A DNA stretch of 64,000 nt from Saccharomonospora piscinae (GCF_005862235.1 NZ_VCEK01000001.1:620001-684000); one strand, 5' to 3'; shown: positions 16,748-25,548, counted from the stretch's first letter. Numbers and translations: made by a program. The notes: a model not told the origin generated them from the sequence alone.

Positions 16748-17892
16748 GCGGTGAACCCCAGTCGCTTGGCCGCCAGCTCTGTCATGATCTCGGTGGTTCC
16801 GCCTCCGATGCCCAGAATGCGGAGATCGCGGTAGTGGCGTTCCACCTCGGACTCGCGGGAGTATCCCAGCCCGCCGTGCAACTGCACCGCCTGGTCCACC
16901 ACCCAGCTTCCCGCCTCCACCGCCGTGTTCTTGGCGAAGCAGGTCGGCGCGATCACGTCCTCGCCCGCGACGGACCGCAGCGCGACCTGCCGGACGTAGG
17001 TTCGGGCGATCTCCACCCGGCGGGCCATCTCCACGAGCGTGTGCCGCACCGTCTGCCGGGACAGCAGCGGGCGGCCGAAGGTCTCCCGCAGGCGGCACCA
17101 CCGCACGGTGAGGTCGAGTGCGCGCTGCGCGGTGGAGTACGCCTGGGCGGCCAGCGTCAGCCGTTCGGCCACGAACTGCGTGGCGATCTGGGCGAAGGCG
17201 CCGTTCTCGGGCCCGACCCGGTGAGAGACCGGCACGCGGACGTTGTGCAACGCCAGCTCGGCGGTGTCGGAGCAGTGCCAGCCCATCTTCTCCAGCCTGC
17301 GGCTGACGGCGAAGCCCGGCGTGCCCTTCTCGATCACCAGCAGCGACAGCCCGTGCGCTCCCGGCTCGCCGGTGCGCACGGCCGTGGTGACGAAGTCGGC
17401 GCGGCAACCGGAGGTGACGAACGTCTTCGCCCCGTTGACGACGTAGTGCTCGCCGTCGCGCACCGCCGTGGTGCGCAGCGACGCGACGTCCGAGCCGCCG
17501 CCGGGTTCGGTGATGGCCAGCGCACCGATCAGTCGCCCCGCCAGCGTGGGGCGCACCCAGCGGTCGAGCTGCCACTCCCGCCCCTGCGCCACCAGGTGCG
17601 GCACGGCGATCCCGGCGGTGAACAGCGACGCGACCAGACCACCGGAGCCGCCGGCCTCGTGGATCGCCTCGGTGACGGTGAGCGCGTCGACGAGGTCGCC
17701 GCCGGAGCCGCCCGCGCTCTCGGGGAACGAGATCCCCAGCAGACCCAGCTCGGCGGCTCTGGCGTGCAGCGCCCGGGGCAGTTCCCCGGCGCGCTCCCAG
17801 TCGTCGAGGTGCGGCGTGATCTCCCCGGCCACGAACCGGGTGACGGTCTCGCGCAGCGCCCTGCGTTCGGGGGTGGCGAACGGGTCGCTCAC
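16744..17892 (-). CDS. Acyl-CoA dehydrogenase (second)
   Basis: This 382-residue acyl-CoA dehydrogenase carries ALAITEPGGGSDVASL as the flavin/substrate signature and QLHGGLGYSRESEVERHYRD near the end. The catalytic-base region GIGGGTTEI follows. It starts at GTG 17892, overlapping the AtuA-like gene by GTGA. It is clearly a different subfamily from the gene at 11975-13132, so two successive or alternative desaturations are likely in the pathway. Confidence 0.86.
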   Translation of the reverse strand: MSDPFATPERRALRETVTRFVAGEITPHLDDWERAGELPRALHARAAELGLLGISFPESAGGSGGDLVDALTVTEAIHEAGGSGGLVASLFTAGIAVPHLVAQGREWQLDRWVRPTLAGRLIGALAITEPGGGSDVASLRTTAVRDGEHYVVNGAKTFVTSGCRADFVTTAVRTGEPGAHGLSLLVIEKGTPGFAVSRRLEKMGWHCSDTAELALHNVRVPVSHRVGPENGAFAQIATQFVAERLTLAAQAYSTAQRALDLTVRWCRLRETFGRPLLSRQTVRHTLVEMARRVEIARTYVRQVALRSVAGEDVIAPTCFAKNTAVEAGSWVVDQAVQLHGGLGYSRESEVERHYRDLRILGIGGGTTEIMTELAAKRLGFTA

Positions 17893-19586
17893 AACAGCAC
17901 CTCCGGCACGTCGACCTCCCGGGCCCGCAGCCACTCCCCGAGTGCCTTCGCCTGCGGGTCGAACCGCGCGCGTGACGCGACACCCTCGCCGAGCAGACCC
18001 TCGATCACGAAGTTCACGGCCCACAGGTTCGGCAGCGCGTACCGGCGCACGGGCAGGTCCGCCACCTCGGGCAGCAGGGCGCGCACCGCATCGGTGGTGA
18101 GGGCGTGGGCGAGCCAGCGCCACGCCCGTTCGGAGCGCACCCACACCCCGAGGTTGGCGCTGCCGCCCTTGTCCCCGCTGCGGGCGCCGATCACGGTGCC
18201 GAGCGGGACCCGCCGCGTCGGCCCCGGCGGCGGTGGCTCGGGCAGCGGCGGCTCCGCGACGTCGGCGAGCGGCAGTGTGCCGCCGGGCGCGGGGATCTCG
18301 ACGCGCTCGCCCGAAGGCAGCACGGCGGTGTGCGGGACGGCCCAGGCTCGCACGAACGCGTCGGTGAAAGCGCCGTAGGGATCGGCCCTGCCCGGCGGGG
18401 CGGTGAGGTGGAACCCGGGATAGCTGGACAGGCCCAGTTCCACGGCCGCGCCGCTGAAGGCCCGGCCCACGACGTCCGGGTCGGGGTCGGTCACCGCGCA
18501 GTGCAGCAACGCACTCGCGGTCTCCTCCGTCGCGGCGTCGGCGTGGTCCGTGCGGGCCAGTGTCCAGCGCGTCGACGCGGGAGGGCGGCTTGCCAGCGCG
18601 GTGTCCAGCTGCTCGCGCACCAGCGCGGCCTTCGCGTCGATGTCGAGGCCGGTGAGCACGAAGGTCACCTCGTTGCGGTGCCCGGCGAGGCGCGTACACC
18701 CCACCTTCAGCTCGGGCGGCGGTGGCTCACCGCGCACACCGCTGATCCGCACGCGGTCGGCTCCGGCCTGCTCCAGGAGCACGGTGTCGAAGCGGGTCGT
18801 CACGTCCGGCCCGGCGTAGCGCGGGCCCGCGATCTCGTACAGCAGCTGGGCGGTGACGGTTCCGGTCGTCACGGCTCCGCCGGTGCCGTCGTGCTTGGTG
18901 ATGACGCTGGACCCGTCGGCGGCGAGTTCCGCGATCGGGAACCCGGGAAGGCCGGCACCGCGGTGCTCGGTGAAGAACGCGTAGTTCCCGCCGGTGGCGT
19001 GCGCGCCGCACTCCAGCACGTGGCCCGCCACGACGGCTCCCGCGAGCGGGTCGTGGTCGGCCGGGGTCCAGCCGAAGTGCGCGGCGGCGGGGCCGACGAC
19101 GAGCGAGGCGTCGGTGACCCGGCCGGTGACCACCACGTCGGCCCCGGCCCGCAGGCACTCCGCGATGCCGAACGCACCGAGGTAGGCGTTGGCGGTCACG
19201 GGCGGGGCGGCCGGGTCGAGGCCCAGCTCGGCCTCCCTGCCACGCAGGTCGTCGCCCTCCACGTGGGCCACGGAGACGTCGAGGCCGAGGCGGTCGACAA
19301 GCTGCCGCAGCGCCGCCGCGAGCCCGGCGGGGTTGAGCCCGCCCGCGTTGCTGACCACGCGCACGCCCCGTTCGGCGGCCAGGCCGAGCGCGTCCTCCAG
19401 CTGCCGCAGAAAGGTCCTGGCATAGCCGCGCGCCGGATCGGCGAGCTGGTCCCTGCCGAGGATCAGCATGGTCAGCTCGGCGAGGTAGTCGCCGGTCAGC
19501 ACGTCGAGTTCACCGCCGGTCAGCATCTCGCGGACGGCGGCGAAGCGGTCGCCGTAGAAGCCGGAGGCGTTGCCGATCCTGATCAC
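17889..19586 (-). CDS. AtuA/DUF1446 family protein
   Basis: This 565-residue protein starts IRIGNASGFYGDR and contains VSNAGGLNP, VTGRVTDASL, ECGAHATGGNY and a C-terminal ARSGDKGGSANLGVW domain, all hallmarks of the acyclic terpene utilisation AtuA family. It has the fused long form with the additional C-terminal domain. The biochemical role of AtuA is not established to my knowledge, but the gene is required in Pseudomonas citronellol/geraniol clusters. It starts at GTG 19586 and overlaps its upstream neighbour. Its presence is the best pointer to isoprenoid-type acyl-CoA catabolism here. Confidence 0.85.
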   Translation of the reverse strand: MIRIGNASGFYGDRFAAVREMLTGGELDVLTGDYLAELTMLILGRDQLADPARGYARTFLRQLEDALGLAAERGVRVVSNAGGLNPAGLAAALRQLVDRLGLDVSVAHVEGDDLRGREAELGLDPAAPPVTANAYLGAFGIAECLRAGADVVVTGRVTDASLVVGPAAAHFGWTPADHDPLAGAVVAGHVLECGAHATGGNYAFFTEHRGAGLPGFPIAELAADGSSVITKHDGTGGAVTTGTVTAQLLYEIAGPRYAGPDVTTRFDTVLLEQAGADRVRISGVRGEPPPPELKVGCTRLAGHRNEVTFVLTGLDIDAKAALVREQLDTALASRPPASTRWTLARTDHADAATEETASALLHCAVTDPDPDVVGRAFSGAAVELGLSSYPGFHLTAPPGRADPYGAFTDAFVRAWAVPHTAVLPSGERVEIPAPGGTLPLADVAEPPLPEPPPPGPTRRVPLGTVIGARSGDKGGSANLGVWVRSERAWRWLAHALTTDAVRALLPEVADLPVRRYALPNLWAVNFVIEGLLGEGVASRARFDPQAKALGEWLRAREVDVPEVLL

Positions 19587-20383
19587 GACGTCCGCCCCGA
19601 GGGTTCCCGGCCGGGGCCGGGCATGCCCGCGAACGCCTGCGCGAGGGTCAGCCAGTGTGCGGCGTCGTCGCCGGTGGCGGTGAGATCGGTGTCCGCCCGG
19701 TGTACGCGCTGGGTGACGAGCAGGCAGAAGTCGTGCGCCGCGCCGGTGACGCGCTGGGCGGCGTCCTCAGGGCCGAACGCCCAGGTGCCGCCGCAGGGTG
19801 CGGCGAGTTCGATCCGGAACTCCCCCTCGGGTGCGGCGAGACCGTGGACGGCGAAGGCGAAGTCGCGGGTGCGCACCCCGAGCCGCGCGACGTGCCACAG
19901 TCTGCCGGTGGGAACGCGGACCACACCGAGCGCGTCGGCGACGTCCTGACCGTGTGCCCAGGTCTCCATGAGCCGCGCGGAGGCCATCGAGGCCACGCTC
20001 ATCGGCGGTCCGTACCACGGCAGCCGGGCCCCGGCCGGGGCGTCGGCCAGTGCCGCGCCCAGCTCCGCGCGCCGCCGCCGCCAGGTGTCCAGCACCTCGG
20101 CCGGGGGCAGCGCCGCGCCGTCGGCGGCACCGTCGTCGACATGGGCCCCGCCGCGTTCGAGCGCGGTGGTGATCTCGTCGGGGAACCGCTCCGGGGTCCG
20201 CACGGCCAGCAGCGCCTTGCCGTCGGTCCAGCTCAGGTGGGCGATCTGGTGCGCGATCGTCCATCCCTCCGCGGGCGTGGGCCGGGCCCACTCCCCGGAG
20301 TCGAGATCGGCCACCAGGGCATCGACGTCCTGGCTTTCGGCGTCCAGGTCCCGCAGGACCGTGCTGACGTCCGCCACCGCCAC
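19583..20383 (-). CDS. TIGR03084-type protein with DinB/mycothiol-dependent metal-binding domain
   Basis: This 266-residue protein has an N-terminal DinB-like four-helix bundle containing GWTIAHQIAHLSWTD (His residues of the metal site) and a C-terminal domain ending in an LAQAFAGMPG segment. GTG 20383 was chosen from GGAGG seven bases upstream. The family is related to maleylpyruvate isomerase N-terminal domains that use mycothiol. It is the first gene of the leftward acyl-CoA operon and recurs next to AtuA-like genes in actinomycetes as far as I recall. Its reaction is unknown. Confidence 0.75.
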   Translation of the reverse strand: MAVADVSTVLRDLDAESQDVDALVADLDSGEWARPTPAEGWTIAHQIAHLSWTDGKALLAVRTPERFPDEITTALERGGAHVDDGAADGAALPPAEVLDTWRRRRAELGAALADAPAGARLPWYGPPMSVASMASARLMETWAHGQDVADALGVVRVPTGRLWHVARLGVRTRDFAFAVHGLAAPEGEFRIELAAPCGGTWAFGPEDAAQRVTGAAHDFCLLVTQRVHRADTDLTATGDDAAHWLTLAQAFAGMPGPGREPSGRTS

Positions 20384-20445
20384 GCTGCCACCTCCCCTGC
20401 CACGGCACCGTTGCCGGAGTCCAGCGTGACACCCCACCACCAAAG

Positions 20446-20463
20446 AATCAAGCACGCATGATT
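20446..20463. promoter_or_regulatory. Palindromic operator AATCA-N8-TGATT
   Basis: An 18-bp imperfect palindrome (AATCAAGCACGCATGATT) lies in the 138-bp divergent promoter between the leftward acyl-CoA operon and the enoyl-CoA hydratase gene. It is the best candidate site for the TetR protein encoded at 10496-11107. Confidence 0.5.
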
Positions 20464-20521
20464 GTTTCGCGTGTGGTGCAATGGCAGCGAGAGCGCTGGC
20501 CCAGCAGCAGGGAGACCCACC

Positions 20522-21388
20522 GTGGCCGACCGCGAGTACACCCAGCTCACGTACGAGGCCGCCGACCGGATCGCCGTCGTCACCCTCGATCGACCCGAGG
20601 CCCGCAACGCCTACACCGTGACCCTCGCCGACGAACTCACCGCCGCGCTCGACCGTGCCGACCGCGACCCCGCCGTGCGCGCGATCGTGCTCACCGGCGC
20701 GGGACGGGACTTCTGCGTCGGTGCCGACCTCTCCGACGGCGGGTTCGACTTCGATGCCGCGACCGGACCCGACCCGGCGTGGCAGGAACCCGCGGGGCGG
20801 GTGTCGTCCCGCATCTTCGCGTCGAACACCCCGGTGATCGCCGCGCTGAACGGCGCCGCGGTCGGGGGCGGGCTCACCATCACCCTCGCCGCCGACTACC
20901 GGCTCGCGGCCACCGACTCCCGGTTCGGCTTCGTCTTCACCCGGCGCGGCATCTACTCGGAGGGAGCCTCCGCGTGGTTCCTGCCCCGGCTGGTCGGCAT
21001 GGGCCGCGCGCTGGACTGGATGGTCAGCGGGCGGGTGTTCGGCGCCGAGGAGGCGCTCGCGGCCGGGCTGGTACAGCGGGTGCACGAGCCGGAGGCGCTG
21101 CACGACGCCGCTCGCGCGCTGGCCGCCGAACTGGCCGCCACCACCGCGCCCGTGTCGGTGGCCGTGACCCGCAGACTGCTGTACGAGATGTCCGGTGTGG
21201 ACTCCCCCGGGCCCGTCCACGCACTGGACTCCCGGCTCATCGCGAGCATCCCGCACAACCCGGACGCGGTGGAGGGCGTGCTGTCGTTCCTCGGCAAGCG
21301 CGCACCGGAGTTCACCCTCCGCGTTCCCGGCGACCTGCCCGACTTCCTGCCCTGGCACCGGGCGCGACGTGAGGAGGACGAGACGTGA
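20522..21388 (+). CDS. Enoyl-CoA hydratase/isomerase family protein
   Basis: This 288-residue crotonase has the oxyanion-hole loops DFCVGADLS and NGAAVGGGL. GTG 20522 was chosen; GGGAG lies upstream and the longer frame to 20462 has no ribosome site. In the usual GxxPExG region this protein reads GIYSEGASAW, so one catalytic Glu appears to be retained. It is divergent from the acyl-CoA operon and should hydrate an enoyl-CoA of the same pathway (AtuE/LiuC-like position). It overlaps the next gene by GTGA. Confidence 0.84.
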   Translation: MADREYTQLTYEAADRIAVVTLDRPEARNAYTVTLADELTAALDRADRDPAVRAIVLTGAGRDFCVGADLSDGGFDFDAATGPDPAWQEPAGRVSSRIFASNTPVIAALNGAAVGGGLTITLAADYRLAATDSRFGFVFTRRGIYSEGASAWFLPRLVGMGRALDWMVSGRVFGAEEALAAGLVQRVHEPEALHDAARALAAELAATTAPVSVAVTRRLLYEMSGVDSPGPVHALDSRLIASIPHNPDAVEGVLSFLGKRAPEFTLRVPGDLPDFLPWHRARREEDET

Positions 21389-22005
21389 CCGAGTACCCGG
21401 CGCAACCGTGGCGGCTGGCCGGCGAAGCCTGCGTGTCGGTGTGGATAATCCCCCGCAGCGCGCTGCCGAACCTCAGCGACGCGGTCACCCCGCTGACGGC
21501 GGGTGGCAGGGCCGTGGTGGTCACCGCCTGGATCGACTACACACCGCCGGGTCAGCTGCGCTACCACGAACTGCTCGCCACCGTCGCCGTGCGGCACGGC
21601 CTCGCGCCGGCGGGCAGCATCACCGAGATCTGGGTCGACAGCGCCACCTCACTCGCGGGCGGCCGGGCGCTGTGGAACATTCCGAAGGAGGCGGCCAACC
21701 TGGAGTTCGACCACTCCGTCGGCTTCACCGGTGCGGCCTCCACCGACACCGACTGGATCGCCACGGCCGCGTTCACGCCGCGTGGCCCGGCGGCACCCCG
21801 GACGGGTGCCCGGTTCTCGATCGTTCAGCCCGCCGAAGGCCAGCCGAAGGTCACTCCCGTGCGGGCATGGGCGCGGTTCCGGTCGGCGGCGAGCACCTGG
21901 ACGGTGAATCCCGACGGCCCGCTCGGCTACCTCGCCGGACGCCGCCCGCTCGCCAGCGCCCACGTGTCCGACGCACGCCTGCTGTTCGGCACCGCCGAAC
22001 GGTGA
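21385..22005 (+). CDS. Acetoacetate decarboxylase-like protein
   Basis: This 206-residue protein resembles the acetoacetate decarboxylase superfamily. It has an N-terminal Pro/Trp-rich start, a YHELLATVAV strand and a WNIPKEAANLEF segment matching the family WGFPK region. Lys in IPKE may or may not be the Schiff-base lysine, which I cannot confirm. It is translationally coupled (GTGA) to the enoyl-CoA hydratase gene. The product may dispose of acetoacetate from a 3-methylglutaconyl-type pathway, but many superfamily members have other activities. Confidence 0.6.
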   Translation: MTEYPAQPWRLAGEACVSVWIIPRSALPNLSDAVTPLTAGGRAVVVTAWIDYTPPGQLRYHELLATVAVRHGLAPAGSITEIWVDSATSLAGGRALWNIPKEAANLEFDHSVGFTGAASTDTDWIATAAFTPRGPAAPRTGARFSIVQPAEGQPKVTPVRAWARFRSAASTWTVNPDGPLGYLAGRRPLASAHVSDARLLFGTAER

Positions 22006-22055
22006 CCCGTCCGCCACGCCCGGCCACCGTGAGGCCGCCCTCCGAGCTGGGCCGA

Positions 22056-22061
22056 TACACT
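22056..22061 (+). promoter_or_regulatory. -10 element of a leaderless lysS transcript
   Basis: TACACT ends seven bases before the GTG start of lysS, placing transcription start at or next to the start codon. There is no Shine-Dalgarno sequence. This is the standard actinobacterial leaderless arrangement. Confidence 0.5.
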
Positions 22062-22068
22062 CGTCGCC

Positions 22069-23568
22069 GTGAGTGACGCGCTGGACGACTTCCACGAGGA
22101 CCTGCCCGAGCAGATGCGCATCCGGCGAGCGAAGCTGGAGCGGCTGCGCGAGTCGGGCGTCGAGCCCTACCCGGTCGGGTATCCCCGGACGAGTTCCATC
22201 GGTGACGTGCGCGAACGGCACATCGGCCTGGAGCCCGACCACCACACGGGCGAGCGCGTCGCGATCACCGGCCGGGTCATGCTGTACCGCACGGGCGGCA
22301 AGCTCTGCTTCGCCACGATCCGTGACGACTCGGGCCAGGTGCAGGTCATGCTGTCGCTAGCCCAGGTGGGCGCCGAGTCACTCGACTCGTGGAAGAGCGA
22401 CGTGGACCTCGGCGACCACGTCGGCATCACCGGCGAGGTCATCACCTCCAAGCGGGGCGAGCTCTCCGTTCTCGCGGACGAGTGGACGCTGACGTCGAAG
22501 TCGCTGCGGCCCCTGCCCGAGAAGCACAAGGGCCTCACCGACCCCGAGGCGCGGGTGCGCCAGCGTTACGTCGACCTGATCGTCAACCCGGAGTCGCGCC
22601 AGCTCGTCCGCCAACGCGCCGCCGCCGTGCAGGCCCTGCGTACCGGCCTGCTCGAACGCGACTTCCTCGAAGTCGAGACCCCGATGCTGCACCAGGTCCA
22701 CGGCGGCGCCACCGCCCGCCCGTTCACCACCCACATCAACGCCTACGATCTCGACCTGTACCTGCGCATCGCACCCGAGTTGTTCCTCAAGCGGCTCGTC
22801 GTCGGCGGCATCGAGAAGGTCTTCGAGATCAACCGCTCGTTCCGCAATGAGGGCGCCGACTCGACGCACAATCCCGAGTTCACGATGCTGGAGTGGTACC
22901 AGGCCTACGGCGACTACCGCGACGGCATGGGCGTCACCCAGGACCTCGTCCGCAGGGCGGCGGAAGCCGTCTTCGGCGACCAGGTGGTGCGCAGTCCCCG
23001 CCACGGCGAGATCGACCTGTCCGGCGACTGGCCCGCCATCACCCTGTACGGGTCGGTCTCGGAGGCACTCGACGCGGACATCACCCCGCGCACCCCGCTC
23101 GACGTGCTGCGCAAGCACGCCGACGCCCGCGACATCACCTGGGACCCGGCGTGGGGCCCCGGCAAGTTCGTCGAGCACCTCTTCGAGGAGCTGGTCGAGC
23201 ACACCCTGATCCAGCCGACCTTCGTGTGCGACTACCCCGTGGAGACCAGCCCGCTCACCCGGCAGCACCGCGACGATCCGCTGCTGACCGAGAAGTGGGA
23301 CCTCATCGGTTTCGGCATGGAACTGGGCACGTGTTTCTCCGAGCTCGTCGACCCGGTGGAGCAGCGCAGGCGGCTCACCGAGCAGTCGCTGCTCGCCTCG
23401 GGCGGCGACCCCGAGGCGATGCAGCTCGACGAGGACTTCCTGCGCGCGCTGGAGTACGGCATGCCCCCGACGGTCGGCGCGGGCATGGGCATCGACCGGC
23501 TGCTCATGGCGTTCACCGGCAAGGGCATCCGCGACACCATCCTGTTCCCGATGGTCAAGCCCGTCTGA
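22069..23568 (+). CDS. lysS: Lysyl-tRNA synthetase, class II
   Basis: This 499-residue protein has an N-terminal OB anticodon-binding domain (about 60-160) and a class II catalytic core: RQRYVDLIVN before motif 1, motif 2 FRNEGADSTHNPEFTMLEWYQ and motif 3 GMGIDRLLM. It charges tRNA-Lys. It lacks the N-terminal membrane domain of mycobacterial LysX. In the lysine-pocket strand it reads FSELVDP, where most LysRS have Asn or Ser in place of Val. It is not in the pan/clpC neighbourhood usual for actinobacterial lysS, so a second copy elsewhere is possible. Confidence 0.88.
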   Translation: MSDALDDFHEDLPEQMRIRRAKLERLRESGVEPYPVGYPRTSSIGDVRERHIGLEPDHHTGERVAITGRVMLYRTGGKLCFATIRDDSGQVQVMLSLAQVGAESLDSWKSDVDLGDHVGITGEVITSKRGELSVLADEWTLTSKSLRPLPEKHKGLTDPEARVRQRYVDLIVNPESRQLVRQRAAAVQALRTGLLERDFLEVETPMLHQVHGGATARPFTTHINAYDLDLYLRIAPELFLKRLVVGGIEKVFEINRSFRNEGADSTHNPEFTMLEWYQAYGDYRDGMGVTQDLVRRAAEAVFGDQVVRSPRHGEIDLSGDWPAITLYGSVSEALDADITPRTPLDVLRKHADARDITWDPAWGPGKFVEHLFEELVEHTLIQPTFVCDYPVETSPLTRQHRDDPLLTEKWDLIGFGMELGTCFSELVDPVEQRRRLTEQSLLASGGDPEAMQLDEDFLRALEYGMPPTVGAGMGIDRLLMAFTGKGIRDTILFPMVKPV

Positions 23569-23719
23569 CGGTGATGTCGCCGCGCGAGCGCGGGTACCGG
23601 CCCGGTGTCAGACGGACCAGTCCCGTCACTCTGTCGTGCTCTCCGGCCACGCGGGGACCGGTGTTCCACTGGCCACACGCGACACCCATTCTTGACGGCC
23701 GCAGAATCCGCTGTCGCTA

Positions 23720-24748
23720 CTACCGGGTTTCTTGTCCCGTAGGCGGGTGTGCGGGGAGACGCCGCCCCGTCTTCGGCGGCGGGGTGGACGGGTGCTTCGC
23801 GGAAGCGAACTGCCTCGTGGCGATCAGGACCACGACGACCGCGAGCGGCACGATCCAGCCGCTCCAGCCGAGGATCGTCGCCTGTGTGGTGTCGACGTGC
23901 TCTCCCGCCTCGGCGAAAAGGAGGTAGGTCCCGCCCGCCCCGTTGAACGCGGCATGTGCCAGGGCTGCGGGCCACACGGATCCCGATCGGAGCCTCAGCC
24001 AGCCGAAGACCGCGCCCACCAGAACGCACATGCCGACCATCGCGGTCAAGCCGAGCCAGCCCGGTGCATCGGGGTAGTTGTACCCGAGGAGGATGAGCGG
24101 GGCGTGCCAAAGGCCCCAGATCACGCCGGAGACCAGGAGGGCTGGGAGTGTGCCGAGCGGCATCAGTTTCGGGAGCAGCCACCCTCGCCACCCGAGTTCC
24201 TCGCCCAGCGCCGGGATGAGGTTGAGCAACGCCGACAAGGGGAGTACGGCGATCTGGATGGCGATGAGCGCGCCGATTGGTAGCGGGATTTCGGCCGCTC
24301 CCGCGGTGCCCGCCTGCTCGTCGAGGGTCTGCTGGAACGCGGAGAAGTTCGTGAAGTCGGCCGGATAGACCCCCAGCAGCGCGCCGACCGGGAGCGCCAC
24401 CACGACCAGCGCGATGGACACGAAGATTCCCAGCGCCGAGTAGACGAGAAATCTGCGAACCGGTCTGAGCGGCCACAGTCCGAGCGGCCACGCCTTCCGC
24501 TGCGGCCGCTCCATGAAGAACACGACGACGAGGGCGGCGATCGCGGGGGTCATCATCGTGGCGGTGGCCACGACGGTGAACCACGGGCTGGCGAGTCCGT
24601 CACCGAACCAGAGCGGGAGCGCGAAGAGCCAGGCGAGCGCGAACGCCATAGTGGTGAATACGCCGATGGTTCGCAGATCTCGGCCGCTCATGCGGGGTCC
24701 GCCACGGGGCGTGGTCGTCTTCGATTCGCCCGGAGATTCGATGGTCAC
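23720..24748 (-). CDS. CPBP family intramembrane metalloprotease
   Basis: This 342-residue protein has about eight membrane helices and the CPBP (Abi/Rce1-like) motifs: GEELGWRGWLLP (Glu-Glu-x-x-x-Arg), WGLWHAP and HAAFN, which supply the catalytic metal ligands. GTG 24748 overlaps the upstream HTH gene stop by GTGA; an internal ATG at 24691 would shorten it by 19 residues. The family includes prenyl-protein endopeptidases and bacteriocin self-immunity proteins. The substrate is unknown. Its partner regulator suggests a signal-controlled membrane protease unit. Confidence 0.82.
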   Translation of the reverse strand: MTIESPGESKTTTPRGGPRMSGRDLRTIGVFTTMAFALAWLFALPLWFGDGLASPWFTVVATATMMTPAIAALVVVFFMERPQRKAWPLGLWPLRPVRRFLVYSALGIFVSIALVVVALPVGALLGVYPADFTNFSAFQQTLDEQAGTAGAAEIPLPIGALIAIQIAVLPLSALLNLIPALGEELGWRGWLLPKLMPLGTLPALLVSGVIWGLWHAPLILLGYNYPDAPGWLGLTAMVGMCVLVGAVFGWLRLRSGSVWPAALAHAAFNGAGGTYLLFAEAGEHVDTTQATILGWSGWIVPLAVVVVLIATRQFASAKHPSTPPPKTGRRLPAHPPTGQETR

Positions 24749-25353
24749 GACATCCGCCCTTCGAGGAGGTGCAGACCGGCGATGGTGCGGTCGTCGCGGA
24801 ACGTGATCCGCGCCGTGTAGTCGCCCGCCTCGAACGAGAGTGGCGTGTTCGTGATGGTCACGTCGCCGGCGCGGGTGGCCTCCGGCTCTCCACGCCCCTC
24901 GAAGGCTCCTGCCAGGCCGACGATCTGTGCCCACGCGGCCGCGAGCGCGTCCTCCGACAGGCCATCGCGCATGGTCGGATCGAACTGCTCGGTGACCCGC
25001 GTCCATTGCCCGGAAGCGAGGTCCTCGATCGTCGAGGAGGCCAGTTCGGCAACGCCGGAGAGTGGCGTGGTGTTCATGGGTTCTCCTGTTCTGGGATCGA
25101 TCGGCTTGCCATAGCGCTGAAACGCCGCTTGCCTGCTCACGCCGAGCGCGTCACCGATGACCTGCCACGTAGCGCCGTTCTGGCGCGCCTGCTGCACGAC
25201 GGCACGCACGACGTCATCGGCGGCCGCCTGCATGCTCACGGCACGCCCTATCGAGTCGGCCCAGTCGTCGTCCTTCGTCAGGACACGTGCCGCGAGGAAC
25301 GCCTCCATGCGCGCTTTCAAGGACCGCAGCGCATCCGTCAACTTTTCTTGCAC
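24745..25353 (-). CDS. HTH-DUF3887 protein, partner of CPBP protease
   Basis: This 202-residue protein has an N-terminal helical region with a helix-turn-helix at about residues 61-80 (ATWQVIGDALGVSRQAAF). A C-terminal DUF3887-like domain ends with ITNTPLSFEAGDYTARITF. It starts at GTG 25353, probably leaderless, with an inverted repeat across its promoter. It is translationally coupled to the protease gene. A DNA-binding head with a DUF3887 sensor-like tail suggests it controls its own operon, but I know of no characterised member. Confidence 0.7.
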   Translation of the reverse strand: MQEKLTDALRSLKARMEAFLAARVLTKDDDWADSIGRAVSMQAAADDVVRAVVQQARQNGATWQVIGDALGVSRQAAFQRYGKPIDPRTGEPMNTTPLSGVAELASSTIEDLASGQWTRVTEQFDPTMRDGLSEDALAAAWAQIVGLAGAFEGRGEPEATRAGDVTITNTPLSFEAGDYTARITFRDDRTIAGLHLLEGRMS

Positions 25354-25354
25354 T

Positions 25355-25373
25355 TGTGAAGGATAGCTTTACA
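25355..25373 (-). promoter_or_regulatory. Leaderless promoter with TGTGAA-N7-TTTACA repeat
   Basis: On the minus strand a -10-like TATCCT (25361-25366) ends seven bases before the GTG start at 25353. It lies inside an inverted repeat TGTGAA-N7-TTTACA. The arrangement fits autoregulation by the HTH-DUF3887 protein. Inferred from sequence only. Confidence 0.4.
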
Positions 25374-25516
25374 GCCGCACGGTGTGCCAGGAGGGTGCGC
25401 AACAATGCGCGACGCTGCCCCACCGGGTGCGTCCGCCCACGTCCGCCGCGCCGCCTCGCGGGACCGTCGCGCGGCGTGACCGCCGCCCACGACACGAGCG
25501 ACCCGAGGTAACGACT

Positions 25517-25532
25517 CGCCTATATCTTGGGT
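25517..25532. promoter_or_regulatory. NrdR box 1
   Basis: CGCCTATATCTTGGGT matches most of the NrdR consensus (core CTATATCTTG). It lies 32 bp, about three helical turns, before box 2, which is the standard tandem NrdR arrangement ahead of ribonucleotide reductase genes. Confidence 0.7.
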
Positions 25533-25548
25533 GCTTCGCGTTCTCGAA

